Of a DNA stretch of 64,000 nucleotides, positions 1-13,178 are shown piece after piece (positions within the stretch are counted from its first letter, which is position 1; every line of letters starts with the position of its first letter). This DNA is from Endocalyx cinctus (lineage: Eukaryota > Ascomycota > Sordariomycetes > Amphisphaeriales > Apiosporaceae). The position numbers and the translations under genes were made by a program. The notes under the pieces were generated by a model. The model saw nothing but the letters and a program-made list of their open reading frames with translations. It searched no databases and was not told the DNA's origin. The stretch lies in NCBI GenBank assembly GCA_001600455.1, contig BCKC01000006.1, positions 2,356,001 to 2,420,000 of the forward strand, in the 5' to 3' direction.

Positions 1-33
1 CGAATAAGAAAGGAAGCTAATATATATATTCAG

Positions 34-3000
34 CGGCATGGTCCGAGATACCAGAAGACCGCTTTAACGGTAAATCATTCTGGTCAGCCGTAAAAAAGAG
101 GAACACAACTGTCGTTCGTGGTGCACACTTCCTACGTCAGGACATTGCTGTGTTCGATCCTAATTTTTTCGGCATCAGCAATCTTGAAGCCAATAGTATG
201 GACCCTCAGCAACGTCTAATGATTGAGGTCGCATATGAGGCTCTCGAGACGGCTGGCTACTCTCTGAGCGAGATAGCTGGCACAAAAACTGGCGTGTTTG
301 CCGGTCACTTCACTAGTGACTACAAGGAGATGGTATATCGCGATATGGACTCAGCTCCAGCTTATACCGCTTCTGGCACACAGACGACTTCGATAGCAAA
401 TCGTATCTCGTGGCTATTCGATCTCCGAGGTCCCAGTTTCACCATGGACACCGCTTGTTCAAGTTCACTGGTCTCTCTTCACTTAGCATGTCAAAGCTTG
501 CGGACAGGCGAATCAGATATTGCTATCGTCTGTGGCATGAATCTTATGCTTTACCCCGACATGTTTCTGGCTTTCTCTGGTCAGAGTTTCTTCTCTCCAG
601 ACGGCAAGAGTAAAGCTTTTGACCAGTCTGCAGACGGCTATGGAAGAGGTGAAGGCTTCGCGGCCGTCGTTCTAAAGCGTGTGGACGATGCTATTGTCGC
701 TGGAGACCCCGTCCGAGCAGTCATTCGAGCTACTGGCTCCAACCAAGACGGGCACACCAAGGGCTTTACCTTACCGAGTGCTGACGCGCAGGCGTCGTTA
801 ATCACTGATGTGTACAAACTAGCGGGACTTGATTTCAGTGAAACTGCCTATGTTGAGGCACATGGAACCGGTACCCAGGCAGGAGATGCCGGAGAAACGC
901 AGGGTCTAGCAAGAACCATATCTTCCAATCGCTCACCTAAAAATAAACTCATTGTTGGCTCAGTAAAAACCAACATAGGCCATCTAGAAGCTGGTGCCGG
1001 TATTGCCGGTCTGATTAAGAGTGTTCTCATGCTCGAACATGGCTTGATACCACCAAATCTTCATTTCGATAACCCGAACCCTAAAATACCCTTTAATGAA
1101 TGGAACCTCAAAGTCCCTACAGAACTCATGGCGTGGCCAACTAGCGGCGTTCGCCGTATTAGTATCAATTCATTCGGATACGGTGGTACCAACGCCCATG
1201 CTATCATTGACGATGCATACCATTACACCCAAAGCCGCGGACTGAAGGCTTTACACTTCACGAAGACTCTAGAACCCTCGAATAGTAGTACATATAAAGC
1301 TAACGGCCACTCTAACAAAGAGGTATTATCGAATCCTTTCCTGTTACCCCTTAGTGCCCAAGATCGTGAAGGTCTCAAGCGAGTCAAGAAATCTTTAGCA
1401 GAATTCGTCCAAAAGAAGAAAGAAGAGCTGGAAGGCCAATCGATGGTCGAAAAGGAAGATTTCCTTGCTGACTTCGCCTATACTTTGAGCGAGAAACGTT
1501 CTCGGCTCCAGTGGAAGACATTCGCTGTCGCTTCCTCTCTCCTAGACTTTCCCGAGGCATTTGAATCGGCCGAGACGGTGTTTCCGGAGACGCTATCGTC
1601 GAAACAGCCCCGGCTCGGGTTCGTTTTCACCGGTCAAGGAGCACAGTGGGCGACCATGGGAGCAGAACTCATGCAATATAACACTTTCCGGTCGAGCATC
1701 GAAGCGGCCGACTTATTCCTGAGGACGCAGCTAGGCTGTGAGTGGTCGGCAGTTGAGGAACTTTCCAAAAACAAGGCGAGCTCGCGGCTAGGCATCGCAC
1801 TGTATTCGCAAACCCTCTGTACAGTGCTTCAGGTTGCCCTAGTGGATCTTCTGCGGGAATGGGGAATTGTTGCTGTCGCTGTCACCGGACATTCCAGTGG
1901 AGAAATGGGTGCGGCCTACTGCATGGGCGCTCTGTCACGCGAGGACGCCTGGAAGATTGCGTATTACCGTGGTGTTGTGTCGTTGGAGTTGAAGACTACG
2001 GCTCCCGATATCAATGGCGCGATGATGGCTGTTGGTGCCTCCCCGGACGATGCCGAGGAAGTGATCGCCCGAGTTTGCCCCGGTGAGGTCGTCGTCGCCT
2101 GCATCAACTCGCCCTCCAGCGTCACATTATCCGGGGATGCGACCGGAATCGACGCGCTTCTAGAGGCTTTTGAGGCTAAGGGAGTATTCGCTCGCCGTCT
2201 TCAGGTTGACACAGCTTATCATTCGCAACACATGCAGCTCGTCGCGTCAGATTATCTCGAGGCGATCGCGGACGTGGAAACGCTCTATAGCGCGACTGAC
2301 AGCGGATGCAAGATGCACTCTAGTGTGACCGCGGGAGAAGTCGAAGCTGACGAGCTCGGAGCTGCTCATTGGGTGCGAAATCTGATCTCACCTGTTCAAT
2401 TTGCACCCGCCATACAAGATCTCGTTCGACCCTATATCAACGGAAAACGATCCACCGAGAACGCAGTCGACGTTCTGGTGGAGATCGGCCCGCACCCCGC
2501 GCTTCAGGGTCCCGCGACGCAGAGTCTAAAAGCCATGAGTATCACAAACATTCTTTACCTATCTGCTCTGGTAAGAAACAAGAGCGCCGTCGATACCGCA
2601 TTGACGTTGGCTGGCACCGTATTCACGCATGGATACCCAGTTAACTTTGCGAAAATCAATAGTCGGGGAGCTCTGACCGATCGTACGCCAAAAGTCATGG
2701 TGGACCTACCTACTTACCCGTGGAATCATTCACAAAGATACTGGACTGAGTCGCGTATTAATCGCGAATACAAGCTCCGAGAAATGCCTCCGAAGAGTCT
2801 TCTAGGCGCGCCCACTTCAACTTTCGTCGCCGGTGAACATATGTGGAGAGGATTTGTGCGACTCTCAGAGGAGCCTTGGATAGCGGACCACAAGATACAG
2901 GGTTCAATCCTTTACCCCGGTGCGGGCTTCTTGGCCATGGCTATTGAAGCCGCACATCAAATTTCAGACAAGAATAGAGCTGTAATCGGCTTTCGCCTAC

Positions 3001-6000
3001 GCGACGTCCAGCTCGTCGCGGCCATGGTCGTTACCGAGGAAGCTGACGTCGAGTACACTGTCGTTTTGCGACCGCATTTGGCCAGTACGCGCGACCAGGG
3101 GTCAACTTGGACCGAGTTCACTATTTCCAGCTCTCGGGACGGGAAAACTCTAAATAGAAACTGTCTGGGACTCATCCTAGTCCAGTACGACACGCCTGAG
3201 AAGCCGGAGATAGCTAGGGAAATGAAGATTGACGAAGAGGCGGTCTGTACTCGCTATCAAGAGGCCGTCAAGCAATGCAAGTTACCACGGAGGAGTGACA
3301 AGTTCTATGAAGAACTAGACTCTATAGGTCTCAATTACGGGTCCGCTTTTACCAACGTTACGGAGATCCGAACCAGAGCAGGTCAGTCCTGTGGCACCGT
3401 CGACATCCCTGACGTTGGTCTCGGTACGCCTGACCGTCCCCACGTCGTCCATCCGGGAACGTTGGACGCCATATTTCACCTGGCTTTTGGTGCTGTTACA
3501 GGAGACGGAAGCAAAATATCGACGGTCATGGTTCCGAAGTCCATCGACGAGATTAGGATAGCGGTCGACATGCCCTACGAGGCAGGATACCACTTGAAGG
3601 GCTTCTCCGATGCCTCCAGACACGGGTTCAAAGAGCTAAAAGCCGATATAGTCGTTCTTGACGAGCAATCCACACGCCCTGTTCTTTCTATTTCCGGCTT
3701 CTGTTGCGCTGAAGTCGCGGGGGCGACTGTCTCCGAGTCTGGTTCAGAGTCTAAAAATATCTGTAGCAGACTTGTATGGCGTCCGGCTATAGATCTCATG
3801 ACGGCGCAAGAGACAAAGGATCTCATTCAACAAGAGACGGCGAAATCTCAGAGTATATTTACACAAATTACAGAGGTGAGCAAATTATTATCCGCAACTC
3901 GAATATGGTTAATTTACAGGGAGGTACACTAACATATTTTATGATAGTATATCAAATTATTACACCACCTCAAAGGAAACATTAGCATATTAGAGTCTGT
4001 GGTTTCTGGCTCAATTCTGCCGGAGCTTAATATCGCATCTGATGTCCTGAAAACCGCAGATTACACAGTCATAACAGCTGACGAGAACTCGGTTCCAGCA
4101 CTTCGCACGTCTCCAACTGATTTCAGCACTGTCAAGTATGACATCATGAGTCTTAGCGGGAATAGCATCCCCGACGAAAGTAAAGACATGGCCGACGTTA
4201 TCATCATATCAGATCTGTCTTCGGCCTCTAAAGACGTCGCAGCAAACACTAGGAAATTGTTGAAGAAAGGGGGCAGGATATGTCTCATTGAGAAGGTCGA
4301 GAACGCCGAAGCATCACGGAGCCTCCTCCAGAAGGCCGGATTTGCAGATATCGTGACTTTTGAAGCCCCCTCCGGACAGGAGACCGTCTTGATCTCTGCG
4401 TCCAACGAAGTATATACCAATGGGCACAGCACGAACAAAGAAGTCACGTTAGTCTTGGACTCGTCACCTTCCAGGAAAACGAAGGAAATTGAGAGTGCGT
4501 TGAGAGAGGTGCTTATATCTCAGGGCTATGTGGCATCAACCTTAGTCTGGGACGACTTCGACACGTCTGTCGTCAAAGGCAAAGACTGCATCGCCTTGAT
4601 TGAGTTGGAGAAGCCGCTTCTCGAAGACCTGAGTTCCAAAGAATTCAGTGTCATGCGAGAGCTGATCCTTGAGTCATCAAGTGTCATGTGGGTCAACGGG
4701 ATCGAAGGACCGGCGAGCGAAATGATTAATGGCGTGGCTCGTGTTGTCCGGAACGAAGTGCCGGGTCTAAAATTCCGTACCTTTAACACACCGGATGATA
4801 AGACAAGTCCAGAGAAGCTATCCGATCTGATTTCTAGGGTTTTCGTATCTTGTGATAGCGCCGATAATGAGTTTCTAGTGCGAGACGACATCGTGCATGT
4901 AAGTAGGGTGGTCGAAGACGAACCCTTGAACGCCGAACTCGACCGTCTTAACCCAGCGAACAGTAAGGTAACAGATATGATGCCTCACGGAAAGGCACCT
5001 GGTCCTGTCAAGCTGACCATCGGTACCGTCGGTATTATCGACACACTGTGTTTTGAACGCGATAATTTACCCCGGACGGACCTGAAGAGCGACGAGGTCG
5101 AAATCAAGGTCAAGGCGACGGCGCTGAACTTCCGCGAGGTCATGACTTGCATGGGCCAACTACACGACTCTCTTCTCGGATTTGACGCCGCTGGAATTGT
5201 TCTTCGGGTGGGATCTGAAGTTTCCAGATTCAAAGTAGGCGACCACGTCGCCATGATCAGCCATGGTGCGCACCGTACTGTCCACCGGGGTAAAGCTGGC
5301 TCTTGCTCGCTGATCCCCGATGGCATGACTTTCGAGGAGGCAGCGTCGGTTCCTCTCGTACATGCTACGGCTTGGTACGCTTTGGTGCACCAAGCACGCG
5401 TGCGCAAGGGCCAGTCCATACTGATCCACGCGGCAGCGGGTGGTGTCGGTCAGGCCGCCATCCAGTTGGCGCAGCATTATGAGATGGAAATCTACGCGAC
5501 CGTGGGTTCCGAAGCCAAGCGCCAGTTGTTGCGTGACAGTTATGGAATCTCCGACGACCACATATTCAGCTCCCGCGATCTCAGCTTCGCCGGAGGCATA
5601 AAGAGAATGACAAAAGGTCGCGGAGTTGACGTCATACTTAACTCCCTGGCTGGGGAGGCGTTACGACAGACCTGGTATTGCATCGCGCCCTTCGGGACGT
5701 TCATCGAGATCGGCCTGAAGGACATCCTCTCGAACACGCGACTCGAGATGCAACCCTTCCTTCAGGACGCGACTTTCACCTTCTTCAACCTCAACCGCGT
5801 CCAGAGCGAACGGCCAGATCTAATGGCCGAGATCATCGAGGGTGCTTTTGACTTTCAGCGGCGGGGCATCACGAGACCCATCGCCCCGCTTATTACCTAT
5901 CCTATCTCGGACGTTGAGAGCGCGTTCCGCCTGATGCAGACGGGTAAGCACGTCGGGAAGATCACGCTGTCGTGGGGAGAAGACGACATCGTCCCGGTGG

Positions 6001-7163
6001 TCCGCTCCGGTACCGAGTCGCTTGTTCTCGACCTCGATCCCAAGGCGAGCTACGTCCTCGTCGGTGGTCTCGGCGGTCTGGGTCGCAGCATATCTACCAT
6101 GCTTGTCGATAATGGTGCGCGTAAGCTGTGCTTCATATCGCGCTCGGGTGCCGCCTCGGTCGAGGCCAAGGAACTTGTCAATGATCTGGAAAGCAAGGGC
6201 GCCCAGGTCAAAGTGATCGCCTGCGACGTCTCAGACGTGGCGTCGGTGAACGCAGCAATCCAGGAGTGCACATCCGAGCTCGGGCCTGTGCGCGGCGTTA
6301 TCCAATGCGCCATGGTACTTCGCGACGTCCTCTTCAGCAAAATGACGCACCAACAATGGGTCGAATCGACTCGGCCCAAGGTACAAGGAACCTGGAACCT
6401 GCACACCGCCCTGCCGGACGTCGACTTCTTCGTCATGCTCAGCAGCTTCGCCGGCATCTTCGGCAACCGGGGCCAGAGCAACTACGCGGCCGGTTGCGGG
6501 TTCCAGGACGCCGTCGCGCGCTTCCGACGGAGTCAAGGAAAACACGGGCTCGCCCTCGACGTCGGCCTCATGCGGGATATCGGCGTGCTCGCCGAGAAGG
6601 GTATCACGGACTCGCTGCGCGACTGGGAGGTTCCTTACGGCATACGTGGCAACGAGTTCCTCGATATCATGAGACTCGTGATCGCGGGAGACTCGTCGGG
6701 TGCCTTCTCGAGCCCGCAGGTCATGACAGGTTTCGCTACGGGAGGCAGTGCGATTGCCGCCAACATTCCCCAACCTTTTTACCTCGAAGATGCGAAGTTT
6801 GCAATCCTCGCTCACACCGGCGTTCGAGAGCAAAACTTGGCGGGTCAGAAACTCGGTAGCGACGCTAAATCCGTCCAGTCCCTGGTTGCGGCGTCTTCGT
6901 CGGCGACTGAGGCGGCCGAGCATGTTACTACCGCACTGGTAAATCGCGTTTCCAAGATGTTACAAACTCCAAGTTCGGAAATCGATACTGCTCGTGCACT
7001 TCATTCTTATGGTATCGACTCACTTGTTGCGATCGAGATTGTTAATTGGGCACTCAAGGAGCTGCGATCTCATATAACTGTTTTTGACGTGATGGCTGCA
7101 GTACCGATTACTTCGACGGCTACTAAAATCGCCGGGACTTCGTCCTTGCTGTCAGTGCGATAA
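34..7163 (+). CDS. Highly reducing type I polyketide synthase (5' end outside window)
   Basis: Iterative megasynthase that builds a reduced polyketide. Coding exons are 34-3875 and 3948-7163 (about 2,351 residues visible). The window opens inside an intron: a CTAAT branch site at 17-21 and TTCAG ending at 33, so a short first exon lies upstream. Domain order and key codons: KS with DTACSSS (Cys 456-458) and both His (861-863, 981-983); AT with GHSSGE (Ser 1893-1895); DH with HKIQGSILYP (His 2889-2891) and Asp 3465-3467; a degenerate C-methyltransferase (about 3948-4450); ER with the NADPH loop HAAAGGVGQAA near 5427; KR with GGLGGLG near 6063 and Tyr 6483-6485; ACP with GIDSL (Ser 7020-7022). 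There is no thioesterase or reductase after the ACP, so release would need a partner. The 72-bp intron 3876-3947 has a CTAAC branch site and keeps phase. Product unknown. Confidence 0.95.
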
Positions 7164-7294
7164 AATATAGGGGTTTACAGCAACTTTTTTTTTGCTTGAA
7201 TAGAGTATAGCAAACTTGGATCATAGAATATTCGTATTTTCCTTAGGCGGTAGAATAATTTATGATAAACGATTGATATTCTTTTCTTTCTCTC

Positions 7295-7334
7295 TTTTTT
7301 TTTTTTTTTTTGTAAAAAAAAAAAAAAAAAAAAA
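7295..7334. repeat. T17/A21 inverted homopolymer between convergent genes
   Basis: Seventeen T (7295-7311), a GT spacer, then twenty-one A (7314-7334). This can fold into a long A/T hairpin midway between the PKS stop (7163) and the ABC transporter stop (7447). It gives a poly(U)/poly(A)-like signal on both strands. A bidirectional 3'-end or transcription-collision role is inference. Exact run lengths may be affected by sequencing. Confidence 0.6.
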
Positions 7335-7446
7335 TCCATTATATTCATCTTCGTGATGTTTGAAAGGCCCTGGGCGACATAATAAATGATTTCCATAAGT
7401 ATCAGTGAATGAGTCAGAAAGCCATCTAACTCTTCGACCGAACGCT

Positions 7447-10400
7447 TTATTTCCCCCCGGAGCTGTACAGCTCCCCGAAACGAGTCGTCGTATCTTGAGC
7501 TAATTTCTTAGGATTGCCCGTCTCAACAATCTCGCCCTTATCCATAACCACAACGCGATCAAAGTCCATAATCATCTCCAAGTGATGACTGACGGCCACT
7601 ATAGTATACTGTTTGAATTCGGCGTAGATGACCTCGTGCATGGCTTTTTCAGTTTCGCGGTCGACGCTGGAACTCACCTCATCCAAGAGAAGAATTCCGC
7701 CTTCGGACCCACAACCACCAAGTCCTAGGCTGCGAGCCCGTATCCGCCGGCGAAGAACCGCCCGTGCGAGAGAGAAGAGCTGCCGCTGACCGTGACTTAA
7801 AGTGCTGGATATCATACCAGCCTCCAAGCCACCTCGCTCCACGATAACGTCCCAGAGGTTTACAGCCTCGAGAACAGATTGGGCTTCCGGCGCTGTAGCG
7901 ACTTGAAAAGGGTCAAGGTTTGCTTGGATACTAGAGCCGTCTGGGAGAAATACCGCGTCTTGCGGTATGGCAATAATACGCTGGCGTAGGGCTTGGCGGT
8001 TTAAGCGATGAAGAGCCGTTTTGTCGATATGAACGGTGTCCAAAGTCTTCTCAGTTGGGTCGAGAAGTTTAAGGAGCAGAGCGATAAGTGAAGATTTACC
8101 GCTGCCGGTACGCCCACAGACTGCCAATTTTTCACCCGATTGTATAGACAGTTTGATGTTCTTTAGTGCCAAACTAGGCTCTTCGGTAGGATCGTCGGTG
8201 CTGGAAATAGTATTAGCATATGAGTTGAGTACATTCATATACATGTTAACATACCCATAGCTGGCCGAGACGCCCTCCAAGGATATCTCCCCGCGCTGTG
8301 GCCAATCCTCCGACGGAATGATATCTTCGCTATCCCGATCTTCGGGCTGGACGGTTTCATTAAAGGATTTCAATCGAGCTATTGCGCCCATGGAAGTCTC
8401 GAGCAGTGTATAACTTGTAACGATAGTAGATAACTCTACGCCGAAACTCATCAATGTTACCAGAGAGGCTCCAGTGAAGCCAGAGTTAGCACGTAGCTGT
8501 GTTGCTAGTATCGTGAGTAAGATAGACATAAAAGCCACAATAGAATTCAAGACAAGTTCGAGCCATCTATCTCATGTCAGTACCAGAACATTGTTACAGG
8601 ATAGGCATTGGGTTCAGAGGTGGATAAGACGAAGAGTAAAAGGCAGATTATCGGTGTGGAGGATTGACTTACTGTTGGATCATGATTAAGAGGTATGCTG
8701 GCCGCTGAGATGTGTCCAAGAGAGTCATATTTTTGGATCGCTCTTCTGACACAAAGCCAGCGGCTCTCATGGTAACTACGCTTCGGGTCGTATCTAGAAA
8801 GTGCGTACTATGAGGAGATGCGTTAGTTGCTGAACATTGTCCATTATTCCAATGTACTCTTCTGGACTAATACTTACTATAATGGACTCTTCGCTTCAAG
8901 ATCAAGCAGCCGAAGTTGTCTGGAAGTTCGGAGATAAAACTTTTGTAAGATCCATAATATTGCCACCAAGAAAGGATAAGAAATGATGAGGTAAGGAGAA
9001 GAGGTAGCAATAACGGCAGCAGCCCCTGCAGAACCAAACACGGAAAAGAGGGTATTCATAAGTGCATTCGGAAGCTCAGTATCGATTAAGTTTAAATCCT
9101 GAGAGAATAAGTTTGTGGTGATTCCTTGGTCCGTATTCGTGAGGTAGCTAAGGGGCGCGTGGACCAATGTCGTTAAGGCGCGTTGATGTAGCAAGGCTCC
9201 AGACCGCCTTACTCCCATAACAAATATAAGCAAAGCTACAATACTCAGACAGATTAATATGTTAGTCTGAAGTAGTGCATATATGCCTTCATAGAAGGCG
9301 AAAGAGCGGTTTGACATTGCTTTGGCACCATCATCTGACCAAAATGTGAGCCATATATTAGAAAAGTTGCTGAAGAATCCGTAACTGATCGAAAATAAGA
9401 AGGTAGAAATAGTTATGGCAAGCCCCAAGCTTTGGAAGTAAATCTTGTAGACAGTGCGATCACCTTGTTGTCGTGCCTTGTCTTCTACCGATGCCAGACT
9501 AGCCTTCGTAGTGGTTTTCTTTAATTCTAGCTTAGAGAGGGGTTTTGTTCCTGTCGAATCAGTATTTTCAGCTGAAATACTACTTTCTGATGATTTAACT
9601 CCAAGACTGTATACGTAGCCTTCTCTAGAAATGAGGTCATGAAATGTGCCTTGTTCCACAATGACTCCATCTCCACTGAGAGCAACTACATAGTCTGCGG
9701 CTGGAAGATGGCGAACTGAATGAGTACATAGAACGACTGTTGCATTCCGTATCTTAAGCAGGCCATTCGGACCAAATAGTCGATTAGAAATCTGTTCTTC
9801 TGTATCCGCGTCGAGACCACTAAAACTATCATCCAGAATAAGGAGGTCAGACCGCAAGTAAAGTGCTCTCGCCAGAGAGATGCGTTGTTTTTGTCCACCT
9901 GATAACGAGATTCCGTTACTACCGACATTTGTATTATCAGCTTCCGGGAGTGTCTCAAAATCGACACCTAGCATTGTGGCTTCTACCACCTCAGTGTAAC
10001 GTTCAGCATCAAAGGGGGAGAAGCCAAGGATATTTTCTCGAATACTACCATTTGATAAAAATGGCGTCTGGTCGCAATATCCGATCCGAGAATATGCGCT
10101 CTTCATTGTTACAGTTCCATGGCTACAAGTAATCTCTCCTAGCATCGCTTTTACCAGTGTTGATTTACCCGATGCAATAGGACCGACCACCATAGTGAGA
10201 GACTTTTCGCGAATGGCCAAATTGATATCCTTAAGCACCATTTTATTAGCTTCCCAACCAAATTGACCATCTTCAATTTTAACCGCGGGTCTGTCGTTGA
10301 CGACTCGCTCAGCTAATGGGGCAGAAGAGATAGACTTTTGGTCTGGGTCGGGCATTTGTGGCCTATGATCTTGGAGGATTGCGCGGAAGTCTTTTCGGAT

Positions 10401-12155
10401 CTCAACCTCGAGAAATTCCTGGATGCGACCCAGACAAGCGAAAGCGGCAATAAGCCGGGGCAGAAGCTGGAATAACAGAGATAAAGGCTGTGTCATAAGT
10501 AGGAGATACGAAATTGAGGTAAAGAGGGTTGCTGCATCAAATTTTCGTTGACTAAATGCGAAGGTGAGGTAAGGTGCAAAAGACATCGGCACAAAGGCCA
10601 GTACAGCGGATGTTAAAACAATCTTCCGGAATTTAGAACCCGCAGCTAGCTCGTCGATACGAAGCTGCTGCACGGCTTGGGCTATAGGAAAAGTCAAACC
10701 AGAAATCTTAACACTTTTCATATGACCAATAACGTTAGCTGTGAGACCAACGCGCTTCTGAATTCCGCTTAGCCATGAGCGTTGTTCGCGGGCAGTAGGT
10801 TTGGTCAATGCTGTTACTCCGATACTGGTGACCAATACAACGAGTATAGGTACAACAAATGCAACGCCTATTTGACGGTAGAGCAACCAACTGGCAATAG
10901 CGACTTCAATTGTGTTGGCCCAAAATTCATGCAAAATTCTGAATCCTATTCTTATTTGCTCAATATCTGTGCTCATCAAAGTGAGAGCCGCGTTTTGATC
11001 TCCCTCTTTGACTTGAGCCTCGGTAACTTTTGCGTATATAGCGGTCACCAACGCACCACGCATCATGTATAGCATTCGGTTATGAAAATATTGATAGAAG
11101 GCGGTAGAGATCGCAATACCACTATATATAAACGCGCCGGCGCCGATCAAACCATATCCTCTATTGGAAGCTGCTGGTCCAGCGGGCTCTGCGAGGTGAC
11201 TGACCAGAGTATTGATAAAAAATGGTTGGCTCAAATGGAATCCGATGAGCGCAATTCTCGGCGGAATAGGCAATAGTAGGGGTACAAGAAGAGAGCGAGA
11301 AAGTGCTCTGACAAGACCAAACTTGCGACCTTTCAGCTTAGAATAATCGAGATGTCGGCAAAGCTGAGTGTAAAGGTGGGCAGCCACCATATTGCTATCC
11401 AGCGGATAGAGGTCGTGTATCTGGAGAACTCTACGATAACCAGCGAGAAACAGCCTGTTGAGCCAGAAATAAACGCCTAGACTGTAGATACCACTGGTTT
11501 CTTCGGGACTGTGCTCTTTAGAGTCCCATAATATCGATTTTGTCTTTTTTTGAGCTTCTAAGAGTAGGATCAGAACTTTGAGAGCAAAGGAAGTGGTGAA
11601 TATAACAGTATATGCCATTTCCGGTCTCGTAGTCGATGCTAGCCAGTACGTGCGAACCTGAGCAACATCAAATATCAAGGTCAAGAAGACGTAGCCACCG
11701 AGGAGTAAAGATGGACGTGGCGACTTCAAATGATCGAAGTAGGATAGCCCAAGCATCAAAACCGCAGCAAAGAAGCGGAGCGCAGAAGCAGCTATGGCGA
11801 CATTTGATGAGCTCAGTGATCGTATACTGACAAGAATGAGCAATGAGAGTTCAAGAGAAGCGTATGATATGATTGCTCCCTAAATCCAATCTATATTAGC
11901 TTCGTATTCGTATAAAGGGGAAGGGAATAAAGGCTTTACCAATTTAGCAAGTTGGAGCAGTGGCGCATTCACGATAATGGGCTTTCGGGCAAGGAGGATG
12001 ATGCGACATAATGATACCACGATAAACACAGCAGCTGGCAGCAGAGAAAGAAACAATTGCTCAAATCTAACGGTAAAATCAAAGTCTCCCCTACAACCTA
12101 AGACCGAAGGGCCTATAGATTGATCGTTGGTGTTTAGGCAGGCAGAGAACGACAT
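7447..12155 (-). CDS. ABCC-type (MRP-like) ABC transporter, full length
   Basis: Membrane exporter, predicted to move metabolites or conjugates out of the cytosol or into the vacuole. Exons on the minus strand: 12155-11940, 11879-8878, 8807-8673, 8566-7447; introns of 60, 70 and 106 bp all keep phase, giving 1,490 residues. Layout: an N-terminal hydrophobic extension (TMD0-like), TMD1, NBD1 with Walker A GPIASGKST (about residue 637), signature LSGGQ and Walker B LLILDD (about 750), TMD2, then NBD2 with Walker A GRTGSGKSS (about 1268), signature variant LSHGQ, Walker B ILLLDE (about 1407) and an H-loop SHH. As in many ABCC proteins, NBD1 has Asp where NBD2 has the catalytic Glu. It converges on the PKS with a 283-bp gap, so product export or self-protection is the natural guess, but the sequence does not show the substrate. 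Confidence 0.92.
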
Positions 12156-12933
12156 GATCAGTCAGGGCATTGGTCTATTGTGTTAATATTCTTTGATGCT
12201 TTCTCACGAACCAGGCAAATTTTCATTGACCGGTCGACTGAGAACTACTTAAACAAGTAGATAGTCGGTCTCAAGATCAATTCAGTCACTCGGCGTGATA
12301 GGCTTCAGAGACGCGTAGACAGCTTCGAAAAGTATGACGAAGCGGACGAGTACGTGCAGCTATAGATGCAGATTTAAAAAGGCATCGTGGAGATGCATAC
12401 GCAGTAGATTCAGAAATACCAGCCTTATACCCGTTGGATGGATATTAGACGGAGTTCGGATAGATACCTACATCAAGCAGTATTCCGTACATCACGAATT
12501 ATTACTTACTTGAGAAGGTGAGGAAATCTTAGATCAGCCCATCTTATTGGTAGATTAGATATCCCAGGCACCAACATAAGAATCCTCCCGGCCTGTCTAG
12601 GCTTCACATTAATATTACATGCATGCGATTGATATGCGAGTTGATAAGACCAAGGAAAACTCCTGACGATGTGTGTAGAGAGGTGTATAGACGCGGTCAG
12701 ATTCACCCCACAGTTAACCATTTCTTTGGGATTGGTATTTAGTGAGGGCTTGCGTGGTGACGAGGAGCCTTGCATATTCTATGACGAAGAGAATAATTGC
12801 GATGTCATATCATCTGAATACTTCCAAGGTTATCTATTCGGGAGAATTTTGCGAGACCTGTTCGAGTTTGTGCGCTCAGTCAGCGTTTACAGTGTTTGAG
12901 TAAGTCATCATAGAGACAGGCAGACAACCTGCG

Positions 12934-12962
12934 CTGCCTGGCTGCCTGGCTGCCTGGCTGCC
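12934..12962. repeat. 8-bp tandem repeat (CTGCCTGG, 3.6 copies)
   Basis: Three perfect copies of CTGCCTGG (12934-12957) plus a partial fourth copy. A related unit recurs about 200 bp downstream. Confidence 0.85.
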
Positions 12963-13154
12963 CACTATAAATCTAACTAATCAATTGTAGCATAACCACT
13001 GTAATGTTTACTTCTCTTTTACTGAATATAATAGCTATGTTTATATAAATACTTCAGTAATGAGTACACTATTTCCCCCCCGCGATTAGTCTAAAATTAG
13101 CGTACTTAGTACCCTATTTATAAGTACCCTATACACTAGCTTCGCTAGTTGACT

Positions 13155-13178
13155 CTGCTTGCCTGCTTGCCTGCTTGC
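13155..13178. repeat. 8-bp tandem repeat (CTGCTTGC, 3 copies)
   Basis: Three perfect copies of CTGCTTGC. The unit differs from the one at 12934 at two positions, which suggests a shared origin or shared slippage-prone composition. Confidence 0.85.

Noticed and set aside
6231..6923. 230-codon frame antisense to the PKS KR domain
   Set aside because: Opposite a conserved domain in a locally GC-rich part of the gene; Arg/Asp-rich with no recognisable motif.
12290..12520. Coding-like fragments (e.g. RRVDSFEKYDEADEY, TRWMDIRRSSDRYLHQ) upstream of the ABC gene
   Set aside because: They lie in different frames with stops between them, and I recognise no source family; a decayed gene is possible but cannot be supported.
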